DNA of 64,000 bases from Megascapheus bottae (lineage: Eukaryota; Chordata; Mammalia; Rodentia; Geomyidae). Every line of letters starts with the position of its first letter. The stretch's first letter is position 1. The position numbers were made by a program, and so were the translations under genes. The stretch lies in NCBI GenBank assembly GCA_024803745.1, contig JANJXV010000100.1, forward strand, positions 620,001 to 684,000, read 5' to 3'. Below the pieces are notes generated by a model. The model was not told the origin of the DNA, did no database searches, and worked only from the letters and a program-made list of their open reading frames with translations. Positions 34,780 to 45,843 of the stretch are shown here, piece by piece.

Positions 34780-35210
34780 GGACTCAATTGGCTACCTGCA
34801 AACTAGAGATGCGAAGCCACAGCTACGAGGCAAGATTATTGTCTGGTCTAAGGAAAACAATTCACATTCGATGTGTGGCCTGGAGCCTCAGAAAACTATG
34901 GGAGATGAATCATGATAGTACACGAGCCTTATTTTACCTTCCTCCCTGCTTACTGGTCACCTGCTTTGTCTCATTTAGTGATGACATGCAAACGAAGCAA
35001 GACCTGACAGATTGCCTGAATGCCAACCAAATTGGCACTTATCACTTCAATTTAAATCCCCTTTCCTAGCTCTCCCCACTGAGGAGTCTGATGATAATTC
35101 TCTTCTAGGTCTTCATTTCGTAAGCAGGGCCAATTTGACTCATTATCTCCCTGTCAGCACAAAGATAATGAAAACCAGATGTCATCACTGACTTATCCCT
35201 GGCTCAGAAC
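34780..35210. promoter_or_regulatory. Candidate conserved non-coding block
   Basis: Repeat-free, with an octamer-like ATGCAAAC at 34986-34993 and the palindrome TGCCAA-CCAAA-TTGGCA at 35021-35037. The regulatory role is a guess from composition; the 97-codon frame at 34776-35069 shows no domain. Confidence 0.25.
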
Positions 35211-36830
35211 ACAATCTGGGATGGAGAGAGAAAGTGAAGGGTGAATTCCCTGGTGGGCAAGCTGTTAACCTTGAAGACAAAATTCAAGGATTCTGAGACA
35301 CGCCCAGCCCTCACTAAAGGCTGTCCATCTCTGGCAGCTCCTGGGCAATTCGGGTAAGGACCACGGAAGCCAGGACACAAACAGTACAGCCAAAAGAGCT
35401 TTGGATAAACAATATGATACGAGACACTATCAAATAACATATACAACACACACACAAGGGTAAAAAAAATCAAGTGCATCATGGAAGGGGTTGGGGGGGG
35501 ATTGTTTTTCTCCTATTAGCTTTGTTGATAAAATAAATAACTTTTGTTTTAAAGTGTGTTTGCTGTGCAAGTATCCTAAAGTTTCTTTCCATCTTTTGAG
35601 TTCAGGATTCTTCAAAGATGGCACATGATCTTGTCCGCTATGCAGAGTAAGGGAACAGTGCTAAAAAGTCATTAATATCTTTGAGGGAGTAGATTTAGCA
35701 GGCGCTTGAAATGGCCTTTCAAGAGCTTGCCTTTCTTCTGTTCCCTCTCTCCTCTGTCTCTGGCTCTGTTTGTCTAGCTCTCTCATCATCATCCTGTGGC
35801 AATACCTCAGGTGAGAAGACAACACTGCTGTTCTGACACTGAATGTCTTCATCCAGCCGAACATGCACCCAGGTCCCTGCCCTCCCCTCTTCCTCCCCCT
35901 GGCCAGAACACTTGATAGACCTCACAAGAGAAAAAAATATGGTGTTATTATTCAGCCGCTTGAAGTAGCCAGTCTCTTCCAAACCATTTCATCCGTCACA
36001 TCTTCTCGACTGTCAGAAAAAGACATATTGCAAACAATAGCAATTGTGTCCTTTGTGAGGGGGGAAAAATAAAAGAATTGTAAAGGTCTGTCCATATCCA
36101 TGGGAACCTTTGTTGTCAAGGGCACTGCATGTTTTGGGGCCTCCTATCTCAGTGTTTCTGATGGGCTGCAGGGGAAAGGGTGGGCTCCAACATCACAGCT
36201 AGGTTCAGCGCAGAAGCAAGAGACAAGATGAAAAGGCCATCACAAATGAGGGAGTCTGGCCCATTTCTCTGAGCTGTGGAGTGCCAACTACAGAAACATG
36301 GCAGACAGAAGTCATTCCTGAAGAAAATCACTACGGAAACTCTTGCACTCGTTCAATTGGGAGGGATCCATTCTCTCAACCAGATGGCATCTTTGGTTGT
36401 TTAAAGGGTGGCAAGCAGGATTCCACACAAAACTTTAATAACAATGCCTTTGGCCAGCAGCAATGAAAAGGGATTTTTTTTTAATTTAAAGGGCTACTGG
36501 GTTAAGAAACTCACTTCCAGTGGGTTTGTTGCAATGGGGGAACTATGGCAGAACCTGGAAGTTGGTCTACCTGACGTCCTCATGGGCTTCTGAGATAACA
36601 CTTGTTTAGAAGAAGGGAAGGCCTGGCAGCCAAAGCTTCAGCTCTGTTGATGTCAGGTTTTCATGTGGCAACAGATTTCCCCATGGCAGTTCAAGGCCAT
36701 TCAAGTCTTATTTTCAATCCAGTCCTTTGATTTTATTTTTCTCATCGATGCCCAGTGTATATGTCTGTAGCATGCTCATATGTGTGTGTATATTTCTGCA
36801 CATATACACAAAGAATTCATGCATGTGTGT

Positions 36831-36831
<1 letters not shown>
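35211..36831. other. Unique sequence
   Basis: About 1.6 kb with no SINE. Several 60-90-codon frames overlap on both strands without motifs. Confidence 0.4.

Positions 36832-36868
<37 letters not shown>
36832..36868. repeat. (CA)n microsatellite
   Basis: About 18 uninterrupted CA units. Confidence 0.96.
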
Positions 36869-36870
<2 letters not shown>

Positions 36871-38782
36871 CCCTTGCACCAACAAGCACTCATAATGTTC
36901 CCCTCTCTTGTTCCTCCCACCTCTGTACACATCAGCCTAACTTATAACTTCCATTTCAAGGCTGGACAACTTTCTTTGGTTCCCTAAAGCTACCCAGGTG
37001 GCAGGTAAGAAATATCCAAGAATTTGAGTTCCTAAAAGCTATTCTCAGCCACCAGGACAGTTGGGGACTGGGTTTATCAATAGCCCAGGAAGCAAAAAAT
37101 CAATGGCAAAGTGACAATAAACAACTACACACACCTATCAAGCTGGCCAATCAAAGAGATACCTCTTCAAATGAGCTTCCCTGATTGGCTTCAGGGAAGA
37201 ACACGGGATATAAGCTGGACTAGTCAGACTTCTTTGTGGGTCTTCTAATTTGAATATAAGGAGTCGGGGTGGGGATTTCTTGCCAAACTGGTCAAATAGA
37301 AATTTGATATAGCCAGTCATAGGGAGCCTGAATTAAGAGATATAGAAAGACTCCCTGCCAATCCCCCCAAAAACTGTTCCTTCATCCCTCTTTCCTATAT
37401 CCAGGTACTTCCTTTATGTACCTCTTTTTGCTTAAGCCTGTTTCAGATAGACTTGGTCACTTATAACTCCTGCAACCCCAGCAGGTCTTTCCAAGGAAAA
37501 TGTTAAGCTTCTTTAGGCCGAACCACAGCGTCCTGTGCCAACGTATCTTTGTCCCAATAGGATATATTTAGAATTAAAGGATGGAAATTTATTTTGGGTA
37601 TGGCCTCCCAGATTTATGGAGGTTGAGAAGCCCCACAGCCAGCCACCTGCAAACTGGAGAATAAGACAAACCAGTGCCAAAATTCTGTCCATGTACAAAG
37701 AAAACAGCCCTTGTGTCCAAAAGCTGAATGTCCTCGACCAAGAAGAGAGAGAAAACAAAATCTCCCTTTCTTCCTTTTGTTCCTCTCCAGGGTCCCTCTG
37801 TGGACTGAATAATGTTCACCCGCATGCATGAGAAAGGGTCTTCTTAAGTCAGTCCACTGATTTAAACTGGAATTGCCTCTGGAAAAACGTCCATAGACAC
37901 ATGTGGGAAGGATGCCATCTCATCTGACTTGGCGTGCCTATGGCCAGTAAAATTGATAATGAAGTTGATTGTCATATGTTGAAAAGACCACAAAAACACA
38001 GTGATCCACTAGCCAAACCTGGAAGAGATTGAAACATGATGTAGCTGATGCCTAGAAGGAAGAGCTCGCTGTGTGGTAGATATTAGATTTGAGAATGGTG
38101 ATGAGAAGAAATGAACCACGGGAAGATCCAGAATATTCCAGGAGAGAGCTTGGAGGAGCAGAAAGAAAGCATGGTGGCTAGACAAGGGAGAAAGGCGCAA
38201 GGGTCCACATCAACTGGCTACATTTAAGCTCTATAGGAATCGTTCTCCAGTTCTCAGGGTCTCCCCTATCCTGGACCTCAGTTTCCCCGTGCTTGTATCA
38301 AAAAAGTTAAACTAGACAAAGAATAAGCACAACGCTGGTTCTATGGTTTGCATTTTCTGAAATCATAGGATTCAAATCCAGTTTCCCCCACTTAAGCCCT
38401 AAGAAAATACCCCCAGCATCATGTGTCACATTGCAAGCCCTGAGCGTGAGACGGTGAAAGACACAGCTTAAGCTAGGGGTTTTCAGTGTGTTCTCTCAGA
38501 TATGCGGGTTTGTCTAAATGTAAACAAAGCAGTTTTTACAGGTAAGAGGCTAGATTTTTCTGACTCCAGGTTTTTCCAAGAATTTCAGATACACAAGGAT
38601 GCTTGTAAAAAACAACTTCCTACCTGTGTTTTGAAAAGTACTCCCCTTTAAAAATAAAATGACAGCAAGTGCTCACTGTGAAGGTGTCGGGAGAAACTAG
38701 TTAATTATCTCTCCCTTTCTCTGTCTCTCTTTCCCTCTCCTCCCACCCTCTCTGAGATAGGATCTTGCATCTTTACTATCAT
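36869..38782. other. Unique; possible MIR tail at 38250-38320
   Basis: 'CTGGACCTCAGTTTCCCCGT' is the usual MIR 3' phrase. The overlapping 70-98-codon frames at 37513-37831 lack domains. Confidence 0.4.
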
Positions 38783-38844
38783 GACCAAATACATTCTGCT
38801 TACAAAGCATGATGACAAAGAAGCAAAGCAGAACGTATTTGGTC
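38783..38844. repeat. 19-bp near-perfect inverted repeat
   Basis: Left arm 38783-38801 (GACCAAATACATTCTGCTT) and right arm 38826-38844 (AAGCAGAACGTATTTGGTC) are complementary at 18 of 19 positions across a 24-nt loop. In a minus-strand transcript the one mismatch becomes a G-U pair. Confidence 0.9.
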
Positions 38845-40057
38845 CAAGAAGTAATAGAAGACAAAGATAAAAATCAACTGAAGACCTCTGCCCCTCTTTT
38901 TCTCTCACACACACACACCTCAAATACTCCCCTCAGATAGACCCAAGCACAACAGATGTACAACTGCTAATGATGCTCACTAACACAAGCTTCTATTCAA
39001 AGGCTTTCAACCCAAGTATTGATGTGACACACCCCTGTTCACACATGCGTACATATTCTTATGTGTCTGAGTACATCTGTGAAAAGCAAGCAAATCTACT
39101 CAGGTGCTTACGTATACATCCAAACGCAAAACTTACATGTGCCTGCCCTAAGGAGCTCACATACTCACAAATGCACACATGATACAAACAAACCTATAAC
39201 TTAACAGCAAAGTTGTGATTTGCATGCATCTAGGCTTGCCCTTAAATCCTGAGATACACAGACATCTGAAGACATGAGACAGGCCCACATACGTGAATAC
39301 ATATTCAACTAGGGATGTAGACATACAATACACACAATCTCACTACCTCCTGGTACACACAACACACAGACACAATCACTGTACCAGCATGCATGCGTGT
39401 GCACACACACACACACAAGTTCATATTGCTTCCTGAATGACCTAAACAACAGAAATATAATTATTAAAAGGTTAGGCATGCATTTTGCTTCTGCTTTGTG
39501 GCTTTTTTTTCTGCTCTTAAATAGAAAAATCAATCATATCAAAGCGAGGGAAGTAGTAATAAAATAAGATGCAGGCTCCTTGAAACTAAAGGCCTGGTGT
39601 CCATGTCTGTGAAGAAAAGGAGGCTGAGGTCGGGTTCTACCGGGAACTAACTGGCTGGGGGATGGGAGGGTTTCATCAATTTCTGGCCAGAGGGAGTCAT
39701 TCGGTCCCACACCTTCATATTAATTGCATCTCACATTTGTGATTCCTTTTAACTTTTGGGAGGAGTGGAGGGGTGGAAGACTCTCTTTCAAGTCTGCATT
39801 CCCTTTGGATTCTCCCATCTCACACAGGGGTGAGGGGTGCAGTTGAAGAGGTCTGTGGTAGTACGTGCCTATCTGCAGTCTAAGACCTGCCGTACTGGGC
39901 TCCCTTCATTCCTTCACCCCCAAAACAACCCACATACTCCAAGAAGACATTTTGATTGACTCAGAAAATGGGTTGCAATTTGACCCAATGAGATGAGCAG
40001 CAACTAACTGCTTACAGGAAGTCGGCTTTCTTGCTCTATGGGTAGCTCTGCCATAGT
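38845..40057. other. Unique, with short CA-rich islands
   Basis: CA tracts occur at 38907-38918 and 39399-39417. The frames here are translations of CA-rich sequence. Nothing else is recognised. Confidence 0.4.
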
Positions 40058-40221
40058 GTGAAGCCAGTCTGGGCAGGAGTGAGACTCTTACCTCAGATTA
40101 ACCACCAAAAAAAAAAGCCAAAAGTGGAGATGTGGATCGAGTGGTAGAGTGCCAGGCTTCAGAAAAAAAAAAAGTTCAAGGACAGCACCCAGGCTCTCAA
40201 TTCAAGCCTCAGGTCCAGCAT
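40058..40221 (+). mobile_element. B1-Geo SINE, 5'-truncated
   Basis: Starts late in the B1 head ('GTGAAGCCAGTCTGGGCAGG'), then linker with 'GAGACTCTTACCTCAGATTA' and Geo half. It ends at the following CA array. Confidence 0.88.
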
Positions 40222-40230
40222 GTATGCATG

Positions 40231-40231
40231 T

Positions 40232-40289
<58 letters not shown>
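40231..40289. repeat. (CA)n microsatellite
   Basis: About 29 CA units lying between two SINEs of opposite orientation; probably seeded by the tail of the left one. Confidence 0.97.
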
Positions 40290-40290
<1 letters not shown>

Positions 40291-40303
40291 GTGAAACATT
40301 TTT

Positions 40304-40493
40304 TTTTGCCAGCCCTGGGCTTGAGCTCAGGGCCTGAGCACTGTCCTTGGACTTTCTCAAGGCTAGAGCTCTACCACTTGAGCCTCAGCACCACTTCCGG
40401 CTTTTTTTCTATGTATGTGGTACCGAGGAATTGAACCCGGGTCTTCATGCATGCTAGGCAAGCACTTTAACCACTAGGCCAAACTCCCAGCCC
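40304..40493 (-). mobile_element. IDL-Geo SINE, recent
   Basis: Nearly identical to the copy at 31040. Flanked by AACATTTTT (40295-40303 and 40494-40502). Confidence 0.93.
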
Positions 40494-40502
40494 AACATTT
40501 TT

Positions 40503-41599
40503 AATTCTCTATTTTTATACAAAATAAACTTTTAATTCAGTAGAAGCTATATTTTAAATTCTGAGTGTAGGTCTCTTTCCTTGATGATGAACATACAGAG
40601 GGGTGTTGTCCCACATGTGAGTTCTTGGCCATGTTATCAGAGGGTAAAGAAACAATTCGATAAGCACTTTATCCTTAAACTATCACATCTAGTGCATTAC
40701 ACACATTTCCCATGGATGATACTTGCAACCTCCCATGGGTTGGTGGAGACATCATTCCATCTTGAATCTCGGAGCGCTTGTAAAATCTCTCTTGCAGTTA
40801 AAGCAACCTGAATTGGGTTTTCAACTCCCTCCAGGCATCAGATATCGGATATGAAATTGGTATTAACTCTGAACTAGGTTGAAAGTTTCCTTTTGAAACT
40901 TTCAAAAGAGAAGGAGATGCAAACTTGAAAACCCAGGTTTTTTTTTCACTGCCTCACCCTTAAGCAATCCCAACCAGTTGGCTAGTGTTCGTTGTCATTT
41001 TACAGATGAGGAAACTGAGGCTCAGGAAGGTAGTTAGTAGAGGAAGCCACAACTTCTACCTCATTTTAATTCTAAAAAGGCATGATTTTCTTTTTTACCT
41101 TACTGTACCGGAGTCCATAAACAAACACCACACACCACAAGAAATGTGGAGTTCAGACAATAAGGAAGCGAACCAGAGGTGAAACCAAAGGCTCTCCTCT
41201 CTCACTGACTTCAACACACTGAACTCTCATGCTCCCTGAACCTTCTGGAGACTCCAGCCCATGCATGACCTCTTCCAGGCCAACTCCTTAACCTGAAGAC
41301 CGCTCTTGAGGAATTGTGTGCTTCGTTTTGATGGGGGTACCCTCACTTGGTTCCTGGGGACATGGATGATAAGGAGATACAAATGCACCGATTTCAAATT
41401 CCAGCCCTCCCTCCTCCCCAGATCTCTCACCTTGCTTCACAGATGTTTACAAGATGCTGGACTAGTACAGAGTGGCAAGGGGTGGGGTGTGCCTCACCAG
41501 CTGCTGCTCACATAGGACATTTTTTTATTCCATAGAGAAATGCATTTAGGGGGTATATGAAGGGCCCTTCAAGTAATCTACATATACTAAGGGGTATGA
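40503..41599. other. Unique, with an 11-bp hairpin and a MIR tail
   Basis: Perfect inverted repeat TTGAAAGTTTC / GAAACTTTCAA at 40879-40905 with a 5-nt loop. MIR phrase 'TTTTACAGATGAGGAAACTG' with 'AGGCTCAGGAAGG' at 41000-41031. Confidence 0.55.
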
Positions 41600-41648
41600 G
41601 TGTGCGTGCATGCGTGTGTGTGCGTGCATGCGTGTGTGTGTATACACG
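41600..41648. repeat. 49-nt alternating purine/pyrimidine run (Z-DNA-prone)
   Basis: Every base alternates R/Y from 41600 to 41648. Two copies of TGTGCGTGCATGCGTGTG lie within it, several steps are CG, and a TATACACG end closes it. Confidence 0.95.
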
Positions 41649-42034
41649 AGTGTGTCATGGGGTGGAAACTAATAGCAATAGAACATCTGGAGCCCTCAAA
41701 ATGGTATTCTTGTTCTTAGTTATTTATTTGCCTCACAGTTGCTAGCTAGGTACTCAACTGCTGGGGTCATGCGTGCCTCCAGCTCATTCATGTGCTGGTT
41801 ACTGGTCAACATAGGGTCCTACATTAAGTCAGGGGCCTGCCCAAGTTGTGATACTCCACTGTGCACTTGCCTAGGGTCCCTGGCGATGAGAGGAAGTATC
41901 ATACCCAGCTACAGTGCTGAATAAGTGAGTGAATGAATGAATGAATCTCTACTGATGCTCAATGAAGGAAAACTGATGGTTTTAAAGCAAACCTAAATGG
42001 CTCAAATGGGGGTGCCAAATGTGTGCCACTGACT
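41649..42034. other. Unique sequence
   Basis: A short (TGAA)n stretch at 41931-41945. No gene is seen. Confidence 0.4.
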
Positions 42035-42137
42035 GAGATACTCAGGAACTCTTTCCAATCTGGCTGGCCTTTTATAGCAATTTCCTGATCTCCGCCTCTT
42101 AAGTAGCTAAATTTACAGGCATGAGCCATGCCCATCT
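42035..42137 (-). mobile_element. Decayed B1-like SINE
   Basis: 'CTCCGCCTCTTAAGTAGCTA' followed by TTTACAGGCATGAGCC is the complement of a B1 head. The upstream part is diverged. Confidence 0.65.
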
Positions 42138-43086
42138 CAAAATGGTGTTCTTAGTGTGTGATTGAGCCTAAGAAGACATCCAGGAAATAGCAAGGCTGAG
42201 ATAATGTGGGCAGATAAAGGGGTTCAAGCGAGGGTCCCAATTCCCCAAGGCCAGGTACACTTACCAAAATACGATTCCAATAAAGGAGGATATTTGATTC
42301 CAACAAAAAAATTGCCTTTGCTGTTCAGTGAGGTAAAACTGATTCTTTTAAACTGAAGTGGCTAGATGTGGGCTGCATCGTCAGCCCTTTGCCTTTGCCT
42401 TTATTCATTCATCATTCACTTATTCAGAAACTTTTTTTTCCTGTACGTTAAATCTGTTCCTAGGAATAGAGACAAACTGCTAGCCCTGTAGCCATGTAAT
42501 GATTTGGAATGTTTGCAATGGTTTCAAATTATTTCATTGGGATTTTTATAAGCCAGGGAAGCTGTGTTCCAATGTCTAAAAAAGTAGGCAACAAAATCAC
42601 ATCGCATGAATTTTAAAAGTTATTCCACCACTCATTCACAAAGAGCCTCCATTTCCACATCTGCTAAGCAAGCAAATGAAAATTCCCCAGGGTGGTAGTA
42701 AGGATTAAATAGTAAACAACAACCATTCAGTGTTAGCAGTGTGCTTAGTTATAATAAGTACTTAACTTTTAGTTATTACTACCCACTAGAATATTCTACC
42801 TGAATACAAGTTGCTTCTCAGCACTTGGTCTAGAGTGACAAATGTTAGTCCTAACTCTCAAATACAAGCTCTTTATTTTCTAATGAGGAGCTTTGCTAAA
42901 AGAAAAAATAAAATGAAAAGAAATCCCATGGAAGGAAAAGTAACGGTTCTTCATTTAAATCTAGGAAAGCTTGATTAAGTCTCTTATAAGGCAGGAAAAC
43001 AAAGGGCACATGAGGATGAATAAGAATAAACCCAAAATGGCACATATTTTCTCTAGATCTTCATAGATGGATATGAGAAACTGCTA
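42138..43086. other. Unique AT-rich sequence
   Basis: A weak L2/MIR-like phrase around 42690-42770. Nothing else is recognised. Confidence 0.4.
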
Positions 43087-43101
43087 AGGACTGAGGCATT
43101 T

Positions 43102-43290
43102 TTATTTATTTATTTTTTTATTGTAATTAGTAAAAGGGTTACATGATATTTGCCAGATAGAAGGTGCATTAATTCACATACATTGATACCCTTTCACATG
43201 TCTTGGTACCCATTTCTCTCCCCCCCCACACCCCTACCCGTCTTGGTTTTCCCCCCTTCCCTATCAAATTTCAAATATCCAAATACAAAT
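43102..43290 (-). mobile_element. L1 3' end, 5'-truncated, with perfect target duplication
   Basis: T-rich tail 43102-43119, then the same 3' UTR sequence as at 2622-2872, stopping at 'AAATACAAAT'. Both sides carry the 15-bp AGGACTGAGGCATTT (43087-43101 and 43291-43305). This is the signature of target-primed reverse transcription with strong 5' truncation, about 189 bp retained. Confidence 0.92.
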
Positions 43291-43305
43291 AGGACTGAGG
43301 CATTT

Positions 43306-43593
43306 ACACATAGACTAGAGCTTGAGACCCTTAGGGGAGGAACCCTAAGGTGTAACTTCTCTGAACACTATAGACACTTATTGAAATACTATTTAAGGAA
43401 ATGGAAACATGTTGTTGATATTGGTAGTGGTGGTACTGGTATTTGATTTTACTTTCATTTTTTTCTGGGGGGAGTAGAGAGGGATTGTAAAAAGGGAGAG
43501 AGAGAGAATGAGCAAATCCAACTATACTATTCAGTATACACTATGCGGAAAATGACCTATGAACTAGTGGGTGGGGATGGCAGGGGGAAACTG
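43306..43593. other. Unique sequence
   Basis: Nothing is recognised. It becomes purine-rich toward the right. Confidence 0.4.
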
Positions 43594-43725
43594 AGGAAAG
43601 GGGAGGAAAGGGAAGGGAAGGGAAGGGAAGGGAAGAGAAGGGAAGGGAAGGGAAAGGAAGGGAAAGGAAAGGAAAGGAAAGGAAAGGAAAGGAAAGGAAA
43701 GGAAAGGAAAGGAAAGGAAAGGAAA
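43594..43725. repeat. (AAGGG)n to (AAAGG)n pentanucleotide repeat
   Basis: AAGGG-type units (about 43594-43660) switch to AAAGG units (about 43661-43725) and stop at the first base of a SINE. It yields the lysine/glutamate/glycine-rich and phenylalanine/leucine-rich spurious frames on the two strands. Confidence 0.96.
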
Positions 43726-43905
43726 GGGCTGAGAATGTGGCCTGGTGGTAGAGTGCTGGCCTAACATGCATGAAACCCTGGGTTTGATAACTCAGTACCA
43801 CATCAACGGAAAAAGCCAGATGTTACTTTGTGGCTGCAGTGGTAACCTTGAGCACAAAGAGTCTCAAGGCCCAGGTCCTGAGTTCAAACCCAAGGACAGT
43901 CCCAC
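43726..43905 (+). mobile_element. IDL-Geo SINE, diverged
   Basis: ID-like head 'GGGCTGAGAATGTGGCCTGG' and 'CCCTGGGTTTGATAACTCAG', Geo half with several changes and 'GTCCTGAGTTCAAACCCAAG' near its end. Confidence 0.85.
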
Positions 43906-44601
43906 AACTACTACTTGGCCACCGGGGTTAAGTTTTGAACACCACCTGACTCCAGAGTTTTGTGTTCCACCCTGGGCACCAATTCTTCGAATCTTAATTA
44001 AATGGTTGTAAATCTGTCAGGGAAGTAAATCACGTGGCCTTCGGCACAATGCCGAAACGACACCTGACACATAGTAGATGTCTAAGACACAATGAATGAG
44101 TGAATGAATGAAATACAGACTCCACGAGTACTTCTTCCTCCTCCTCTACGACCTCTAAGGAAGTAGTGAGGCTTGGATTCTCATGCCTTCTCTTTGAATC
44201 TGAATTTTCTTTTGTTCTTTGCATCCAATCTGTCCAAATGACATGCAAGCGTGGCTCCGTCCGTGAAGAATTCAGATCCTTAGATTTTAAAACAAACACT
44301 GTCTCCCCTAAATCACTGCAATGGATTTGCCTGGGAAAGTGTGTGTCAGAGGGGTCCTTTGCCCCCTTTGTGACCGCTACGGCCATGAGAAAGCTTCACT
44401 GGTGATTACAGGATATTTGAGCCCTGGGATTATCTGGTGATTAGACTCCTTCTGGTGGCAAAGCTGTCTCCTAACAAGATTAATTTGGGGGCAACAAGAG
44501 GGTAATTATTAATGTATCCGGAAGGCGGCTCCAAGCACTGTTTCCCCAATGAGAGCAGATCTTTGTTTATTTATAGCTTCCTCTCAGGAGGAACATGGTA
44601 C
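43906..44601. promoter_or_regulatory. Candidate conserved non-coding block
   Basis: Contains a CACGTG E-box (44031-44036), the perfect hairpin TTCGGCA-CAA-TGCCGAA (44040-44056), a MIR/L2-type tail at 44060-44110, and a homeodomain-rich stretch 'GGGTAATTATTAATGTATCC' near 44500. The regulatory role is inferred. Confidence 0.3.
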
Positions 44602-44655
44602 AGGGAGAGGGAGGGAGGGAGGGAGAGAGGAAGAGACAGAGAGAGAGAGAGAGAA
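44602..44655. repeat. (GGGA)n/(GA)n tract
   Basis: GGGA units turning into GA units. Confidence 0.95.
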
Positions 44656-45614
44656 CACCAGACCAAGGTGCACTCACAGAACTTGGAGGATAATTGATTG
44701 CTTCAAGTTCAAGGACTTTTGCAGTAAGCAAGAGCCTTTCAGACTCCCAGCATCCTCTGCTCAGGCAGTAGGCCAATGACAAAAGATCCACCATGAGCCC
44801 CCTGCCCGTGTCCTCTCCACCACTGCCTCCTTATGGACTTCCCCACTCTGTCCCCCTATCTCTATCTCCCCCCTCTGCCTCCATCTCTTGGCTCTTGTCC
44901 TGTCTACCACACCATGGCTGGAAAGACTTTGGGAAAAAAAAACAACAGACACACCATGCATCTCCTCTCCAATGACCAGCTCCCATTGCAATCAGAACAA
45001 AGCCTGATCCCCAGGAAACCACAAAGCCCTACTGGGCATGGCCCCCAATATTTCCTCAACCTTATCTCCTCTCCCACTGCAACCCACTTCCCTCCTGCTC
45101 TGCCAGACCAGTCACCAGCAGCAACTAAACACAAAGAGCAACGCACACAGCACCCTTTTAAGCACGGCCATCCTTCGTTTGTCCTGCTTTGCTTTCCCTC
45201 TAAACACAGGCTGGCACGCCGAGTGGCTGCCTCTTCTGAGTGTTCTGTACAGGACTTCACAAACTCTCAGTAAGCCAGTCCTGAGCCATTCCTTGTAGGA
45301 GGATTCCCTCCCTGCCCCTGGCTGCAGAATTTTGTTCAGCCAATCAATACATAACCTTGTTTATTGTGTGTTGCTCTTTAAAGACCTTTTATCTAATACA
45401 CTGTGATTCATGAACGTTGAACTGTGGTTGGCAGCCACATAACTCAGGGCTGAACGAAGCTTATCTTGCATTTCAGCACTGTGTCAGGGAAACTTGAAAC
45501 AGTAAGCTCATGGACAGAAAACACAGGGAAGGCGAGCATCACAGTCTGGTCACATGTGTCTAAGGGTGGGCAAAGAAAAGGATGAAAGGCGAGTGTCCGT
45601 GACTCCCTCCTGGA
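44656..45614. other. Unique, C-rich; 146-codon chance frame
   Basis: The frame 44833-45273 translates to a proline/serine-rich protein without domains. An antisense frame of 118 codons overlaps it, which argues that both exist by low stop density in GC-richer DNA. Confidence 0.5.
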
Positions 45615-45843
45615 CTTTGAGAAGCTTAGGAGGCTGAGATCTGAGGTTCCACGTTCAAATCCAGCCTGGGCAGACAAATCCAAGAAAGTCTTTTCTCCAA
45701 TTAAGCAATAAAAAGTTGCAATTAGGGGCACAGCTGAAGTAGTTGAGCACCAACCCTGAGCCTCCTCCATCCACCAAAAACCAGCAAACAAACCTTGGAG
45801 AGAATGTGTGACTGAGTTCAAGCTCTAATACTGGCATCAAAGA
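45615..45843 (+). mobile_element. B1-Geo SINE, diverged
   Basis: 'CTTAGGAGGCTGAGATCTGA' head, 'AGTCTTTTCTCCAATTAAGC' linker and a poorly preserved Geo half. The first 20-30 bp of the head are absent. Confidence 0.8.

Noticed and set aside
37780..37830. MaLR-like phrase GGACTGAATAATGTTCACCC
   Set aside because: Resembles the start of an MLT1 LTR, but the following 200 bp do not continue the match.
40231..40289. CA array as a separate insertion
   Set aside because: Starts at the 3' end of a SINE, so tail expansion explains it.
43541..43801. Lys/Glu/Gly-rich and Phe/Leu/Pro-rich frames
   Set aside because: Pentanucleotide-repeat translations on the two strands.
44833..45273. 146-codon plus-strand frame
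   Set aside because: Overlapped by a 118-codon antisense frame in C-rich DNA; no domain or splice signals, so chance is the simpler reading.
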